The translations under genes and the position numbers were made by a program. A stretch of DNA of 64,000 nucleotides from Microbacterium sp. ProA8 (GTDB lineage: Bacteria; Actinomycetota; Actinomycetes; Actinomycetales; Microbacteriaceae), in the NCBI RefSeq assembly GCF_039905635.1, contig NZ_CP157000.1, forward strand, positions 1,798,001 through 1,862,000, read 5' to 3'. A model generated the notes under the pieces. The model did not search any database, was not told the DNA's origin, and saw only the letters and a list, made by a program, of their open reading frames with translations. Positions 25,363 through 34,527 of this stretch are shown here, in pieces (position 1 is the stretch's first letter; every line of letters begins with the position of its first letter).

Positions 25363-27390
25363 GTGACGCCCGATCGCACCGAACACACGCCCGACGAACC
25401 CGAGAACGGGGTGCTCTCCGAGACCGGCAGCATCGACACGACCGGTCTCGGCATCCTGGGCGGTGCAACGGCGCAGGTGAACGTCCAGCTGCCGTCCGAA
25501 TCCGAGGACGACCTCGCCGACGACGGTGTCATCGACGACGAGGTGCCCTTCGTCATCGAGATCCCGGCGGACGCCGACCTTCCCGTCATCGCCCCCGCGC
25601 CTGCCGACGAGTATCCCCTCGAGACAGCCCAGGCGGAGATCGTGGAGACGCCCGCGGAGCTCGAGGAGTGGACGGTCGAGGGCGAGGGCTTCGCGCCGGC
25701 AGCGCCGGTGGAGGACATCGCCGACGCGGATGAAGTCTTCGAGGCGCTCCCGGTCGAGGAGCCGCGCGACCGCGACGGCGACGCCGAGGTGATGGTCGAG
25801 GACGCGGCCGACCTGCACGAGCAACCCGAGGCCGAGGCCGAGGTCGCCCCGGAGGCACCCGCGCCGGCCGCTGTCTCGCCCGCGGTGCAGGTCGAGATGC
25901 AGGACGAGGTGGGCACGGAGCCGCCTGCAGCAGCCGATTCCGCCGAAGACGAGTTCGACATCGTGGACTTCGACGTCGCCGAATTCGAGGACGCGGACTT
26001 CGACGAAGAGTTCGATCCCGCCGAGTTCGACCGCGTCCTCGCCGAGGGCATCGACGATGTCGAAGGCGAAGCCGCTCTGGCGGAGAACGCCCCGACGGGA
26101 GACGATGTCATCGCGACCGACGACACCGCGGAGGAGCCCATGATCGCCAAGACCCCGGCCGACGACGGCAAGGACGCCGGCAAGGACGCCGGCAAGACGG
26201 ATGCCGCGGCCGCGGCATCCGCACCCAAGACGTCGCCCGCACCGAAGTCGCCCGCACCGCCGTCCGTCTCGGCGAGCGCCGCGGCGGCGAAGACTGCGAC
26301 CGGCTCGACTCCCGCGACCCGTCGGCAGGCGAACCACACCGGTGCCCAGCCCGTCATGGAGCGCTCGGCCGTGGAGCGGGCTGCGTTCGCCCGCTCCGAC
26401 GTCGCTCTCGCGTCCAAGCGCCTGGGCGAGTTCGAGGCCGACCGTGAGACCGCCGATCTGCTCACCGCGGATCGGCTGCTCGACCCGCACCAGGTGGTCC
26501 GCCCCGAGCCCGAGGGCGCGTGGCAGCACTTCGTCTACTCGATCTCGGGCAGGCGCATCAACCTCGGCGACAGCAAGCGCGCGAGGGCCCGCAAGGAGCT
26601 CGACCGCCGCATCGCGGCGCCGCTTGTCGGCGGCGCGCGCTTCGTGCCGGTGCTCTCCCGCAAGGGCGGAGTCGGCAAGACGACCGTGACCACGCTGCTC
26701 GGCATGGCTCTCGCCGGCGCCCGCGACGACCGCGTGATCGCGGTGGACGCCAACCCCGACCGTGGGACGCTCGCCGAGCGGATCTCGGGGGACAGCGGCA
26801 AGACCGTCCGCGACCTGGTGCGCATCAGCCCCGAGGTGGTCGGCTTCAACGACCTCTCGAACATCGTCGCGCGCGACGAGACCCGCCTCGACGTCGTCGC
26901 CTCCGATTCCGACCCACGCGTCTCGGAGGCGTTCAACGACGCGGACTACCGGGATGTCGCGGCCCTTGCCGCGCACTATTACTCGGTGGTCCTCACCGAC
27001 ACCGGCACCGGCATCGTGCACTCCGTCATGGGCGCCACCCTCGACCTGGCCGACCAGCTCGTGATCGTCGCAGGCCTCAGTGTCGACGAGGCACGCCTCG
27101 CGTCCGAGACTCTGACGTGGCTCGAGACGAACGGCTACTCCGACAAGGTGCGCAACGCCGTCGTGGTGCTCAACAACGCGCGACCCGGGCATCCGCTCGT
27201 GCAGCTCGACGAGCTCGAGTCGCACTTCCGCACGCGCGTGCGCGCGGTGGTGCGTGTGCCGTACGACGCGCACATCGCGGCCGGCAGCGCCATCGTCTTC
27301 CGCGAGCTGCAGCCCGCCACGCGGGACGCTGCGCGCGAGCTCGCCGCCACGGTGGTCGAGGGCCTTCGTTCGCTCGCTTCGGCGGCCTGA
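25363..27390 (+). CDS. MinD/ParA-like ATPase with ~330-residue acidic disordered N-terminus
   Basis: Residues 1-330 of 675 are low-complexity and strongly acidic (Asp/Glu/Pro/Ala), then Ala/Pro/Lys-rich. Residues ~331-420 are basic ([20 protein letters not shown]). A MinD-like ATPase domain occupies ~425-675 with [25 protein letters not shown] and VVLTDTGTG. The layout resembles EspI-like and other actinobacterial MinD proteins tied to type VII secretion or polar positioning, but no ESX gene is near. GTG start with CCAGGAGA 8 nt upstream. It leads into def. Confidence 0.82.
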   Translation: MTPDRTEHTPDEPENGVLSETGSIDTTGLGILGGATAQVNVQLPSESEDDLADDGVIDDEVPFVIEIPADADLPVIAPAPADEYPLETAQAEIVETPAELEEWTVEGEGFAPAAPVEDIADADEVFEALPVEEPRDRDGDAEVMVEDAADLHEQPEAEAEVAPEAPAPAAVSPAVQVEMQDEVGTEPPAAADSAEDEFDIVDFDVAEFEDADFDEEFDPAEFDRVLAEGIDDVEGEAALAENAPTGDDVIATDDTAEEPMIAKTPADDGKDAGKDAGKTDAAAAASAPKTSPAPKSPAPPSVSASAAAAKTATGSTPATRRQANHTGAQPVMERSAVERAAFARSDVALASKRLGEFEADRETADLLTADRLLDPHQVVRPEPEGAWQHFVYSISGRRINLGDSKRARARKELDRRIAAPLVGGARFVPVLSRKGGVGKTTVTTLLGMALAGARDDRVIAVDANPDRGTLAERISGDSGKTVRDLVRISPEVVGFNDLSNIVARDETRLDVVASDSDPRVSEAFNDADYRDVAALAAHYYSVVLTDTGTGIVHSVMGATLDLADQLVIVAGLSVDEARLASETLTWLETNGYSDKVRNAVVVLNNARPGHPLVQLDELESHFRTRVRAVVRVPYDAHIAAGSAIVFRELQPATRDAARELAATVVEGLRSLASAA

Positions 27391-27398
27391 GGCGACAG

Positions 27399-27890
27399 AT
27401 GGCTGTTCGTCCCATCCGTGTCTTCGGCGACCCCGTTCTGAAGTCGGTCAGCACCCCCATCGAGACCGTCGACGAGGGTGTGCGCGCCCTCGTGCGAGAC
27501 CTGGTCGACACCGTCGAGCTGCCCGGGCGCGCCGGCGTCGCGGCGCCGCAGATCGGCGTGGGCCTGCGGGCCTTCAGCTACAACATCGACGGCGACATCG
27601 GGTACGTGCTGAATCCTGTCCTCGTCGAGGTCTCGGGGGAGCCCGAGGCGATCGGCGAGGGATGCCTGTCGGTGCCGGGACTCTGGCACGAGGCCGTCCG
27701 GTACCCGCGTGCGAAAGTCGTCGGGATCGATCTCGACGGCAACGAGATCGTGCTCGAGGGGGAGGGGCTGCTCGCGCAGGCGCTGCAGCACGAGACCGAC
27801 CACCTCGACGGCATGCTCTACCTGGAGCGGCTGACGCCCGAAGAGCGCCGCGTCGCGATGCGCGAGATCCGCGAGTCCGACTGGTTCTGA
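27399..27890 (+). CDS. def: Peptide deformylase
   Basis: The 163-residue metallohydrolase removes the formyl group from nascent N-terminal Met. All three motifs are present: [16 protein letters not shown] (metal-binding Cys) and QHETDHLDG (HExxH-type His pair and Glu). The ATG is 8 bp after the upstream stop, so it is likely co-transcribed with the MinD-like gene. No fmt gene is adjacent. Confidence 0.95.
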   Translation: MAVRPIRVFGDPVLKSVSTPIETVDEGVRALVRDLVDTVELPGRAGVAAPQIGVGLRAFSYNIDGDIGYVLNPVLVEVSGEPEAIGEGCLSVPGLWHEAVRYPRAKVVGIDLDGNEIVLEGEGLLAQALQHETDHLDGMLYLERLTPEERRVAMREIRESDWF

Positions 27891-27965
27891 AGTCCCGTTC
27901 CCCCTGGAACCGCTGGTTCCCGCGCCAGTGAACTCGGAGCACCAGACAGCCAGACGGAACACGAC

Positions 27966-27999
27966 GAAGCCCCGGACCCCTGAAGGGGTCCGGGGCTTC
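27966..27999. terminator. Bidirectional terminator between def and fadD
   Basis: A 15-bp perfect stem (GAAGCCCCGGACCCC with complement) and a TGAA loop lie in the convergent gap. Confidence 0.88.
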
Positions 28000-28016
28000 C
28001 GGCATCCATCGCGCTG

Positions 28017-29843
28017 CTACGGGAGCGAGACGTTCGTCGTGTTGACGGGGACCGCGTAGATCTCCTCGATGTCGCCCGCGAAGTCGGAGAGGATCACGTT
28101 GCGCTTGATGCTCATCTTGGGCGTCAGATGACCGCTGCCCTCCGTCCACTCGGTGGGGAGGATCGTGAACTTGCGGATCGATTCGGCGCGCGACACCGAC
28201 GTGTTCGCACGATCGATCGCCTTCTGGATCTCGGCGCGCACCGCCTCGTTCTTCGCCGCGTCCGTCAGCGACAGGTCGGCAGGCAGGTTGTTGTTCGCCA
28301 GCCACGCCGGCAGCATCTCGGGGTCGAGGGTGACCAGCGCCGCGATGAACGGCTTCTGGTCGCCCACGACGACGACCTGGCCGACGATCGGGTTGGCGCG
28401 GATCGGGTCCTCGAGCGCGGCGGGGGCGACGTTCTTGCCACCCGCGGTGACGATGATCTCCTTCTTGCGGCCGGTGATCGTGAGGAAGCCCTCGTGGTCG
28501 AACGAACCCAGGTCGCCCGTCTTGAACCAGTCGCCGTCGAACGCCTCGGCCGTGGCCTCGGGGTTGCGCCAGTACTCCTTGAACACGTTGACGCCGCGCA
28601 CCTGGATCTCGCCGTCGTCGCCGAGCCGGATGCCGACACCGGGGATGACCGGTCCGACCGTGCCGATCTTCGACTTGCGCGCCTGGTTCACGGTCGCGGG
28701 GGCGGTGGTCTCGGTGAGACCGTAGCCTTCGAGGATCGTGACGCCGAGGCTGTGGAAGAAGTGGCCGAGGCGGGGTCCGAGCGGGGCCGAGCCCGAGACC
28801 GCGTACGCGATGTTCCCGCCCATGGCGGTGCGCAGCTTGCTGTAGACCAGCCGGTCGAACAGCGCGAACTTGATCTTCGTGCCGAGCGGGACCTTCTTGC
28901 CCTCCTGCTGCAGGCGAGAATGCTCGACCGCGGTATGCGCGGCGGCGCGGAAGATCTTGCCCTTGCCGCCGGCCTCTGCCTTCTGCTCGGCCGAGTTGTA
29001 GACCTTCTCGAACACGCGCGGCACGGCGAGGAGGAACGTGGGCTTGAAGGAGCCCAGTGCGGGCAGCAGCTGCTTCGTGTCGGGCTGGTGACCCGTCTTG
29101 ACGCCGGCGTGGATGTTGAGGATCGAGATGAACCGCGCGAACACGTGCGCCGTGGTGATGAACAGCAGGGTCGACGCTCCCGGAGTGGCGAAGACCTCCT
29201 GGTTCGACAGCGTCGCGTTGCGGGTGAGCTCGACGAAGTTGCTGTGGGTGAGCACGCAGCCCTTGGGGCGGCCCGTGGAGCCCGACGTGTAGATGAGCGT
29301 GGCGATGTCGGCGCCGTTGGCGAGGTTGCGTCGCCGCTCGATCTCGTCGTCGGAGACGCCCGCACCCTCGGAGACCAGCCGGTCGAGGTCGCCGCTGTGC
29401 ATCTCCCACGCGGAACGGATGAGGGGCAGCTCGCCACGCGCCTCCGCGAAGCGGGCGGTGTGCTCCGGCGACTCCGTGATGAGCGCGATCGCACCGGAGT
29501 CGGTGAGGTTCCACGCGATCTGACCGGTCGAGCTGGTCTCGTAGATCGGCACCATCACGGCGCCGGCATAGAACAGCGCGAAGTCGACCAGCGTCCAGTC
29601 GTAGGTGGTGCGGGCGATGAAGCCGACCTTGTCGCCCGGCTCGATGCCGCCGGCGACGAACCCCTTCGCGAGGGCGATGACCTGCTTCTGGAAGTCGGCG
29701 GCGCTGATGTCGCGCCACCCCTCGCCGTCGGGCACGGCGAACAATGCACGGTCGGGCGTCGCCTTGACGCGCTCGACCAGCAGGTCGGTGATGTTTGCCT
29801 GCGGATCGGCGGGGACGATGGCAGGGACTTCGAACTGGACCAC
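28017..29843 (-). CDS. fadD15: Long-chain fatty-acid-CoA ligase (FadD15-like)
   Basis: The 608-residue adenylating enzyme activates long-chain fatty acids with ATP and CoA. It has the P-loop YTSGSTGRPKG, the VSGSAPLGPRL and LEGYGLTETTAP motifs, and WFKTGDLG and GRKKEIIVTAGGKN near the hinge. A C-terminal catalytic Lys sits in LTPKMSIKR. The GTG at 29843 is chosen because GGAG lies 5 nt upstream on the minus strand; longer readings have no ribosome site. The neighbourhood (plsC, aroG, pknL) matches the mycobacterial fadD15 region. Confidence 0.93.
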   Translation of the reverse strand: MVQFEVPAIVPADPQANITDLLVERVKATPDRALFAVPDGEGWRDISAADFQKQVIALAKGFVAGGIEPGDKVGFIARTTYDWTLVDFALFYAGAVMVPIYETSSTGQIAWNLTDSGAIALITESPEHTARFAEARGELPLIRSAWEMHSGDLDRLVSEGAGVSDDEIERRRNLANGADIATLIYTSGSTGRPKGCVLTHSNFVELTRNATLSNQEVFATPGASTLLFITTAHVFARFISILNIHAGVKTGHQPDTKQLLPALGSFKPTFLLAVPRVFEKVYNSAEQKAEAGGKGKIFRAAAHTAVEHSRLQQEGKKVPLGTKIKFALFDRLVYSKLRTAMGGNIAYAVSGSAPLGPRLGHFFHSLGVTILEGYGLTETTAPATVNQARKSKIGTVGPVIPGVGIRLGDDGEIQVRGVNVFKEYWRNPEATAEAFDGDWFKTGDLGSFDHEGFLTITGRKKEIIVTAGGKNVAPAALEDPIRANPIVGQVVVVGDQKPFIAALVTLDPEMLPAWLANNNLPADLSLTDAAKNEAVRAEIQKAIDRANTSVSRAESIRKFTILPTEWTEGSGHLTPKMSIKRNVILSDFAGDIEEIYAVPVNTTNVSLP

Positions 29844-29996
29844 GGCAGCTCCTTCGGTACCGGACGACTGAATCTCGGGCGGATCTGACATGAGTCTAAT
29901 CGGCTGACACCTCCCCGCCGATGGGGGGTGTGGACGAGGACCGCCTGGATAGACTGCAAGGCGCTGTCGTACGTGCGGCGGCCGGAGAGGGAGATC

Positions 29997-30932
29997 GTGC
30001 TCAAGGTCGGTATCGACATCGGCGGAACCAAGATCGCGGGAGGCGTCGTAGATCCAGACGGCCACATCGTCGAGCAGCTCCGCGTCGACACCCCGAGCGA
30101 CACCGACGCGCTCGCCCAGGCCGTCGTCGACATGGCGCGCTACTTCCGGGGAGCGCATCAGGTCGCCGCCGTCGGGGTCGCGGCTGCCGGCTTCATCGAC
30201 CGCGACCGTGCCACCGTCATCCACGCGCCGAACATCGACTGGCACAACGAGCCGCTGAAGGCGACGCTCGAGGACGGCATCGGCCTTCCGGTCACCATCG
30301 AGAACGACGCGAACGCCGCCGGCTGGGCCGAGTTCCGCTTCGGCGCCGGGCGCGGCGTCGACCACATGATCATGCTCACCATGGGCACGGGCGTCGGCGG
30401 GGCCATCGTGCTCGACGGGAAGCTCTTCCGCGGCGGGCACGGCATCGCGGCAGAGCTCGGCCACATCCGGTTCATCCGCGAGGGGCGACTGTGCGGCTGC
30501 GGTCAGCACGGATGCCTCGAGCAGTACGCCTCCGGCCGCGCGCTGCAGCGCGAGGCCGGTGAGATCGCCGACGCGGGCGGCATCGGCGCCGCGCTGGCGG
30601 CCCACCGTGCGGAGCACGGCTCGATCAGCGGACCGGCCGTCTCGCGACTCGTCCTCGCCGGCGATCCCGGCGCCGCCGAGGCGCTGCGCCGCGTCGCTAC
30701 CGCGCTCGGCGAGGCGTGCGGCGGTTTCCAGGCCGTGCTCGACCCCGAGCTGTTCGTCATCGGCGGGGGCGTCGCCCAGCTCGGCGACGCGCTGCTGGAG
30801 CCCATGCGGGTGGCCTACGAGCGTTCGCTCCCGGGCTACGGCGACCGGCCCATCGCGACCTTCGCGATCGCGAGGCTCGTGAACGACGCGGGCCTCATCG
30901 GCGCCGCCGACCTCGCGGGGACCGAGGCGTAG
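29997..30932 (+). CDS. glk: ROK-family glucokinase
   Basis: The 311-residue ROK kinase phosphorylates glucose (ATP or polyphosphate as donor). It has the phosphate loop VGIDIGGTKIAGGVVD, the catalytic-loop ENDANAAGWAE, TMGTGVGGAI, GHGIAAELGH and the zinc motif LCGCGQHGCLEQYASG. The GTG start at 29997 is preceded by GGAGAGGGAGATC. Divergent from fadD and followed 2 bp later by the acyltransferase gene. Confidence 0.92.
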   Translation: MLKVGIDIGGTKIAGGVVDPDGHIVEQLRVDTPSDTDALAQAVVDMARYFRGAHQVAAVGVAAAGFIDRDRATVIHAPNIDWHNEPLKATLEDGIGLPVTIENDANAAGWAEFRFGAGRGVDHMIMLTMGTGVGGAIVLDGKLFRGGHGIAAELGHIRFIREGRLCGCGQHGCLEQYASGRALQREAGEIADAGGIGAALAAHRAEHGSISGPAVSRLVLAGDPGAAEALRRVATALGEACGGFQAVLDPELFVIGGGVAQLGDALLEPMRVAYERSLPGYGDRPIATFAIARLVNDAGLIGAADLAGTEA

Positions 30933-30934
30933 CG

Positions 30935-31624
30935 GTGTTCTACTGGCTGATGAAGTACGTGGTGATCGGGCCGATCGTCAAGGCCATCTGGCGCCCGTGG
31001 ATCGTCGGCCGTCGCAACATCCCCGCGGAAGGGGCCGCGATCCTCGCCAGCAACCACCTCTCGTTCATCGACTCCGTGTTCCTGCCGCTCATGATCGACC
31101 GGCCCATGTCGTTCCTCGCCAAGAGCGACTACTTCACGGGCAAGGGCCTCAAGGGCTGGGCCACCCGGATGTTCATGAAGGGGACCGGGCAGATTCCGAT
31201 CGATCGCACCGGCGGCAAGGCGTCCGAGGCATCCCTCAACACGGGTCTGCAGGTGCTGGGTCGCGGGGATCTGCTGGGCATCTACCCCGAGGGCACCCGC
31301 AGCCCCGACGGCAAGCTGTATCGCGGCCGCACCGGCATCGCGCGCATGGCGCTCGAGGCGCACGTTCCGGTGGTGCCCGTGCTGATGGTCGACACCGACA
31401 CGATGATGCCGATCGGCACAACCGTCCCGCGCATCGTGCGGGTCGGCATCGTGGTCGGCGAGCCGCTCGACTTCTCGCGCTTCGCGGGCATGGAGGGCGA
31501 CCGCTACATCCTCCGCTCGATCACCGACGAGATCATGGTGGCGCTGCAGCGGCTGGGGGAGCAGGAATACGAGGACGTCTACGCGTCGTCGGTCAAGGAT
31601 CGCCTCAAGAAGAAGAGTCGCTGA
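30935..31624 (+). CDS. plsC: 1-acyl-sn-glycerol-3-phosphate acyltransferase
   Basis: The 229-residue membrane-associated enzyme adds the second acyl chain to lysophosphatidic acid. It has the acyltransferase motifs NHLSFID (NHx4D) and YPEGTRSPDG and a hydrophobic N-terminus. It starts at GTG 30935, 2 bp after glk, so it belongs to the same transcript. An orthologous plsC (Rv2182c) sits in the same region of the M. tuberculosis map. Confidence 0.92.
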   Translation: MFYWLMKYVVIGPIVKAIWRPWIVGRRNIPAEGAAILASNHLSFIDSVFLPLMIDRPMSFLAKSDYFTGKGLKGWATRMFMKGTGQIPIDRTGGKASEASLNTGLQVLGRGDLLGIYPEGTRSPDGKLYRGRTGIARMALEAHVPVVPVLMVDTDTMMPIGTTVPRIVRVGIVVGEPLDFSRFAGMEGDRYILRSITDEIMVALQRLGEQEYEDVYASSVKDRLKKKSR

Positions 31625-31674
31625 CCTCCCGGCGAACGGGCGTCACGCGGCGCCGGCGCCGAGTCCGCCACGGC

Positions 31675-31680
31675 TAGACT
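31675..31680 (+). promoter_or_regulatory. Candidate -10 of aroG
   Basis: TAGACT ends 6 nt before the aroG ATG, implying that transcription starts at the A of ATG (leaderless). Confidence 0.6.
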
Positions 31681-31686
31681 CGAGGG

Positions 31687-33036
31687 ATGCTTCAGCAGCT
31701 CGACGCACTCGACCACTGGCGGACCCTGCCCATCAAGCAGCAGCCGCAGTGGTATGACGCCGAGGCGGCGGTTGCGGCATCCGCAGAGCTCGCGACTCTG
31801 CCCCCGCTGGTCTTCGCCGGCGAGGTCGACAACCTCCGCGACCGCCTTGCCCGTGCCGCCTCCGGCCGCGCGTTCCTGCTGCAGGGCGGCGACTGCGCCG
31901 AGACCTTCGCGGGTGCCACCGCCGAGCAGATCCGCAACCGCATCAAGACGGTGCTGCAGATGGCCGTGGTGCTCACGTACGGCGCGTCGATGCCGATCGT
32001 GAAGATGGGCCGCATGGCGGGTCAGTTCGCGAAGCCCCGCTCCAGTGACACCGAGACGCGCGGCGAAGTGACGCTGCCCGCCTACCGCGGCGACATCGTG
32101 AACGGCTACGACTTCACCGAGGGCTCGCGCCAGGCCGACCCGCAGCGGCTGCTGAAGGGCTACCACACGGCCGCGTCGACCATCAATCTCATCCGCGCGT
32201 TCACGCAGGGCGGCTTCGCCGACCTCCGCGAGGTCCACTCCTGGAACAAGGGGTTCGCACAGAACCCCGCCAACCAGCAGTACGAGCGTCTCGCCACCGA
32301 GATCGACCGCGCGATCAAGTTCATGGAGGCCGCCGGCGCCGACTTCGACGAGCTGAAGCGCGTCGAGTTCTACACCGGCCATGAGGGCCTGCTCATGGAC
32401 TACGAGCGGCCCATGACGCGCATCGACTCGCGCACCAACACGCCGTACAACACCTCGGCGCACTTCCTGTGGATCGGGGAGCGCACGCGCGACCTCGACG
32501 GGGCGCACGTCGACTACTTCTCGAAGATCCGCAACCCCATCGGCGTGAAGCTGGGCCCCACGACCACGCCCGAGACGGCACTCGCGCTCATCGACAAGCT
32601 CGACCCGAACCGCGAGCCGGGCCGCCTCACGTTCATCACGCGCATGGGCGCGGGCAAGATCCGCGACGCGCTGCCGCCGCTGCTGGAGGCCGTGCGCGAC
32701 TCGGGAGCCACCCCGCTCTGGGTCACCGACCCGATGCACGGCAACGGCATCACCACGCCCACCGGCTACAAGACGCGTCGCTTCGACGACGTCGTCGACG
32801 AGGTGCGCGGGTTCTTCGACGCACACCGCGCCGTCGGCACGTTCCCGGGCGGCATCCATGTCGAGCTCACCGGAGACGACGTCACCGAGTGCCTCGGCGG
32901 GTCGGAAGAGATCGACGAGGCCGCGCTCGCGACGCGCTACGAGTCGCTCTGCGACCCGCGACTCAACCACATGCAGTCGCTCGAGCTGGCGTTCCTCGTC
33001 GCTGAAGAGCTCGAGAAGCTGACCGCTCGCGCCTGA
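31687..33036 (+). CDS. aroG: Class II DAHP synthase
   Basis: The 449-residue plant-type DAHP synthase condenses PEP with erythrose-4-phosphate, the first step of the shikimate pathway. Recognisable segments are RAFLLQGGDCAETFAG, VKMGRMAGQFAKPRS, PAYRGDI, DRTSAHFLWIGERTRDL-like residues (NTSAHFLWIGERTRDL here) and TDPMHGNG. The size matches AroG of mycobacteria. It is followed by a strong terminator, and the ATG is 6 nt from a TAGACT box. Confidence 0.95.
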   Translation: MLQQLDALDHWRTLPIKQQPQWYDAEAAVAASAELATLPPLVFAGEVDNLRDRLARAASGRAFLLQGGDCAETFAGATAEQIRNRIKTVLQMAVVLTYGASMPIVKMGRMAGQFAKPRSSDTETRGEVTLPAYRGDIVNGYDFTEGSRQADPQRLLKGYHTAASTINLIRAFTQGGFADLREVHSWNKGFAQNPANQQYERLATEIDRAIKFMEAAGADFDELKRVEFYTGHEGLLMDYERPMTRIDSRTNTPYNTSAHFLWIGERTRDLDGAHVDYFSKIRNPIGVKLGPTTTPETALALIDKLDPNREPGRLTFITRMGAGKIRDALPPLLEAVRDSGATPLWVTDPMHGNGITTPTGYKTRRFDDVVDEVRGFFDAHRAVGTFPGGIHVELTGDDVTECLGGSEEIDEAALATRYESLCDPRLNHMQSLELAFLVAEELEKLTARA

Positions 33037-33045
33037 CACGCAGAG

Positions 33046-33079
33046 GATCCCGGATGCCTCGGCCGAGGCATCCGGGATC
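33046..33079. terminator. Terminator of aroG
   Basis: A perfect 34-bp palindrome (GATCCCGGATGCCTCGG and its complement) starts 9 bp past the aroG stop; TCTTCG follows. Confidence 0.88.
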
Positions 33080-33097
33080 TTCGTCGTCTGCGGTGCG

Positions 33098-33346
33098 CGA
33101 GACTTCACGAATGTCGGGGTTTAGCGGCGCTTCGGCGACATTCGTGAAGTCTCGGCCGCGGGTGCGCCGCCGACCCCGGCCGGGCCTCAGCGCGCGAGAC
33201 TTCACGAATGTCGCGGTCTGGCCGTGGGTGAGCAACATCTGTGAAGTCTCGACCGCGCGGGTGCGACCCCGACCGGGCCTCAGGCCGCGCGAGACTTCAC
33301 GAATGTCGAGGGTTGGGCGTGTTTGAGCGACATTTGTGAAGTCTCG
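33098..33346. repeat. Palindromic family B array: three 57-bp hairpin units
   Basis: Three units lie at 33098-33154, 33195-33251 and 33290-33346, starting 97 and 95 bp apart. Each has a 19-bp left arm CGAGACTTCACGAATGTCG, a 19-bp unconserved loop, and a 19-bp right arm complementary to the left (CGACATTCGTGAAGTCTCG). Unit 2's right arm has two or three changes (CAACATCTGTG...), and unit 3's has one (ATTTGTG). Between units lies G/C-rich DNA. The rest of the 33037-33411 gap has only the aroG terminator and the promoter region of the next gene. Confidence 0.92.
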
Positions 33347-33411
33347 GGCTCGGGCGCGGGGGCTGTGGACAAACTCGTCGGCCGCTTGGCGGATCGCGTG
33401 AAGATCGGTGG

Positions 33412-34386
33412 ATGCCGCAACCGCCGTCTCCGTTGCCCTTCCCGCTGTCGGGGGGACCGTTCCGCTACTCCGAAGCCAAGGTCGCCGGCATCGGGCGCGG
33501 CAGGCTTCGGGCGGATGACATCGACCACCCGCATCATGGGCTGTACGCGCCGACCGCTGCCGACGACATCGTCGCCCGGTGCGAGAACCTCGTCCCGCTG
33601 CTTGGGGAGCACGCCTGGTTCAGCCACCTCACCGCCGCGCGGCTCTGGGGCATGCCGCTGCCGTTCGCGTGGAAGGCCGACGAGTCCCTGCACGTGCTGA
33701 CCCTTGCGGCCGCGCCTCCGATGCGCCGACGCGGGGTCATCGGCTGGGAGACCAGCCACACCGAGACGCCCCGCGAGATGATGGGCCTGATTCCCCTGGT
33801 GTCAGCATCCGAGGTGTGGGCGCAGCTCGCGGTGCCCGGTTCGACCGGCGTCGACCCTGAGACCGGCGCGAAACGGAGGCTGTCTCGCGAGTGGCTCACC
33901 GCCGTGGGCGACTACCTGCTCACAGGGCCGAAAGTCGACGGCACGCGGCATCCGCTCTGCACGGTCGCGGAGCTGACCGAGTCGGTGGCACGACGTCGGC
34001 GCGCCCGGGGCGTGGTCGACTTGACGTGGGCGCTGGAGCTGGTTCGGGCGCCCGTGCACTCGCCGAAAGAGACCGAGATGCGACTGGGTTTGGTGGCCTG
34101 CGGTCTGCCCGAACCCGATGTACAGGTGCCCGTGATGACGTCCGCGGGCCTGCGGCATGCCGACCTCGGCTACCCGGGCGCGCGGCTGCTCCTTGAGTAT
34201 CACGGCGATCAGCATCGGACGGATCGCGTGCAGTGGCTTGAGGATCTCACTCGGCGGCAGCTCTTCGAAGATGCCGGCTACCGCGTCATGGAGGTGGGTG
34301 CGGCGGACCTCAAGCCGAACTGCCACGCGTTGGCAGCGCGCGTTCGCCGCGCGCTCGACGGGAGCGCCTTCGCCGCGCCCGCGTAG
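33412..34386 (+). CDS. AbiEi-like / DUF559 (Vsr-type endonuclease fold) protein
   Basis: The 324-residue protein has an N-terminal region of the AbiEi/DUF559 kind (HHGLYAP, HAWFSHLTAARLWGMPLP) and a C-terminal domain resembling the Vsr/DUF559 PD-(D/E)XK fold. The latter has KETEMRLGL (conserved Glu), RHADLGYPGARLLLEYHGDQHR (Asp and Glu of the metal site, then GDQHR) and LFEDAGYRVMEVG. Such proteins are common orphans in Actinobacteria; function is unknown, and a nuclease role is inferred from fold only. It lies between family B palindromes on both sides, within a gene order otherwise shared with mycobacteria. The ATG at 33412 has no obvious ribosome site. Confidence 0.72.
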   Translation: MPQPPSPLPFPLSGGPFRYSEAKVAGIGRGRLRADDIDHPHHGLYAPTAADDIVARCENLVPLLGEHAWFSHLTAARLWGMPLPFAWKADESLHVLTLAAAPPMRRRGVIGWETSHTETPREMMGLIPLVSASEVWAQLAVPGSTGVDPETGAKRRLSREWLTAVGDYLLTGPKVDGTRHPLCTVAELTESVARRRRARGVVDLTWALELVRAPVHSPKETEMRLGLVACGLPEPDVQVPVMTSAGLRHADLGYPGARLLLEYHGDQHRTDRVQWLEDLTRRQLFEDAGYRVMEVGAADLKPNCHALAARVRRALDGSAFAAPA

Positions 34387-34409
34387 CACGGGCGCCCGCC
34401 CTCGATGGC

Positions 34410-34465
34410 CGAGACTTCACGAATGTCGCCGCGGGGCGCGAAATGCGGACATTCGTGAAGTCTCG
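34410..34465. repeat. Family B palindromic unit downstream of the DUF559 gene
   Basis: Left arm CGAGACTTCACGAATGTCG (34410-34428), 18-bp loop, right arm GGACATTCGTGAAGTCTCG (34447-34465). It is 23 bp past the gene's stop, in the convergent gap with pknL, and may serve as a terminator. Confidence 0.9.
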
Positions 34466-34527
34466 GCGGGCAAGGCTGCTGGCGCAGGCATCGCTGTTGG
34501 TCCCGCGCGACCGTGCCGGTGGACCGG

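Noticed and set aside
23260..27273. A 1,337-codon minus-strand open frame opposite pyc and the MinD-like gene
   Set aside because: It is a high-GC shadow: composition rich in Arg, Gly and Asp, no domain, and two clearly real genes lie on the other strand.
33098..33346. CRISPR array in the family B repeats
   Set aside because: Repeats are inverted within a unit, only three units, and no cas gene.
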